A model generated the notes under the pieces. That model saw only the letters and a program-made list of their open reading frames with translations. It was not told where the DNA came from and did not search any database. A DNA stretch of 64,000 nucleotides from Thermoascus crustaceus (taxonomy: Eukaryota > Ascomycota > Eurotiomycetes > Eurotiales > Thermoascaceae), in NCBI GenBank assembly GCA_001599835.1, contig BCIC01000001.1:3797179-3861178 (forward strand), given 5' to 3'. Below, one piece after another: positions 63,601-64,000 of the stretch; position 1 is the first letter of the stretch, and the number at the start of each line of letters is the position of its first letter. The translations under genes and the position numbers were made by a program.

Positions 63601-64000
63601 TAAATCTATTTATTAAATACTGTTCTAAATTATATATAAGATATAATTAAAGAATTAAACACTAGCAAAGTAGAAGAATCTAAATTTATAAAATATGATT
63701 TAAAACTATAGCTATTCAGAAATATAGTATTTATAAAGATAATATCTAGAACTTTAAAAAAACTAGCTTTATAGGAAAATTCTATATAATATCTAAAATT
63801 ATTACTGCAGTAGAATGTAGTAAAAGATCTTATATAATTATTTAAAGAAATTATAAATAAGTTATAATTATTAAATATATAAGCTTTAAGAGAGTTTCTA
63901 TACTATTAGTAATTATTTTAAAGAAAAAAAGTAACAGACTGTTTAGTATTAAGAATCTGCAGTTTCTTAAGACTGGTTAATTGCAAAGAGTAAGAATAGC
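63600..64000 (+). pseudogene. Element S, partial H-family transposase running off the window
   Basis: Sequence from about 63600 (TTTATTAAATACTGTTCTAA) aligns with the middle of element M (from about 36810) and with the fragment at 52545, and continues to the right edge. No terminus seen in the window. Confidence 0.55.

Overview
The window is nuclear DNA of a filamentous ascomycete, most likely Eurotiales and Aspergillus-like. The evidence is genes with many short introns (about 50-100 bp, GT...AG), single-gene promoters, fungal versions of housekeeping proteins, and a long A+T-rich block of transposons carrying C-to-T / G-to-A decay of the RIP (repeat-induced point mutation) type. I cannot name the species. 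All gene models were built by hand from splice sites and reading-frame continuity; frames close exactly in every one.

Gene-rich arm, 1 to about 19.5 kb, ordinary base composition. Eight genes: a Bur1/CDK9 kinase (+), D-3-phosphoglycerate dehydrogenase (-), cytosolic seryl-tRNA synthetase (-), the Rheb GTPase (-), a WAPL-type cohesin-release protein (-), uracil phosphoribosyltransferase (+), elongation factor Elf1 (-) and ribosomal protein eS1 (+). They are unlinked housekeeping functions (transcription elongation, serine synthesis and charging, TOR signalling, cohesin, pyrimidine salvage, ribosome), not a cluster.

Transposon block, about 19.52 kb to the right edge. A sharp boundary leads into about 44.5 kb of A+T-rich DNA with no intact gene. 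I could resolve much of it as nested insertions. There are at least nine groups of pogo/Fot1-like DNA transposons (about 1.8-1.9 kb, TA target duplications, inverted ends, transposases full of TAA/TAG stops), three LTR retrotransposons (one identifiable as Ty1/Copia), and a 474-bp miniature LTR element (TRIM) in two copies plus a solo LTR. Nesting is deep: pogo Q is split by LTR element 1, which is split by the Copia element, which is split by pogo elements A, I and C. Further right, P is split by E and E by D, and directly beside it H is split by G and G by F. A 100-base assembly gap lies in a long TTA repeat at 29.4-29.5 kb.

Most interesting observations: nearly all pogo-like families carry the same terminal architecture, a CACTGAGC-like core repeated at exactly 17 bp, although the rest of their ends differ; the complete TRIM element has clean target duplications; and the insertion order can be reconstructed. 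I found no CRISPR array, tRNA or rRNA gene, or biosynthetic cluster. The candidate for something undescribed is the group of pogo families with modular 17-bp ends and a C-terminal zinc knuckle.
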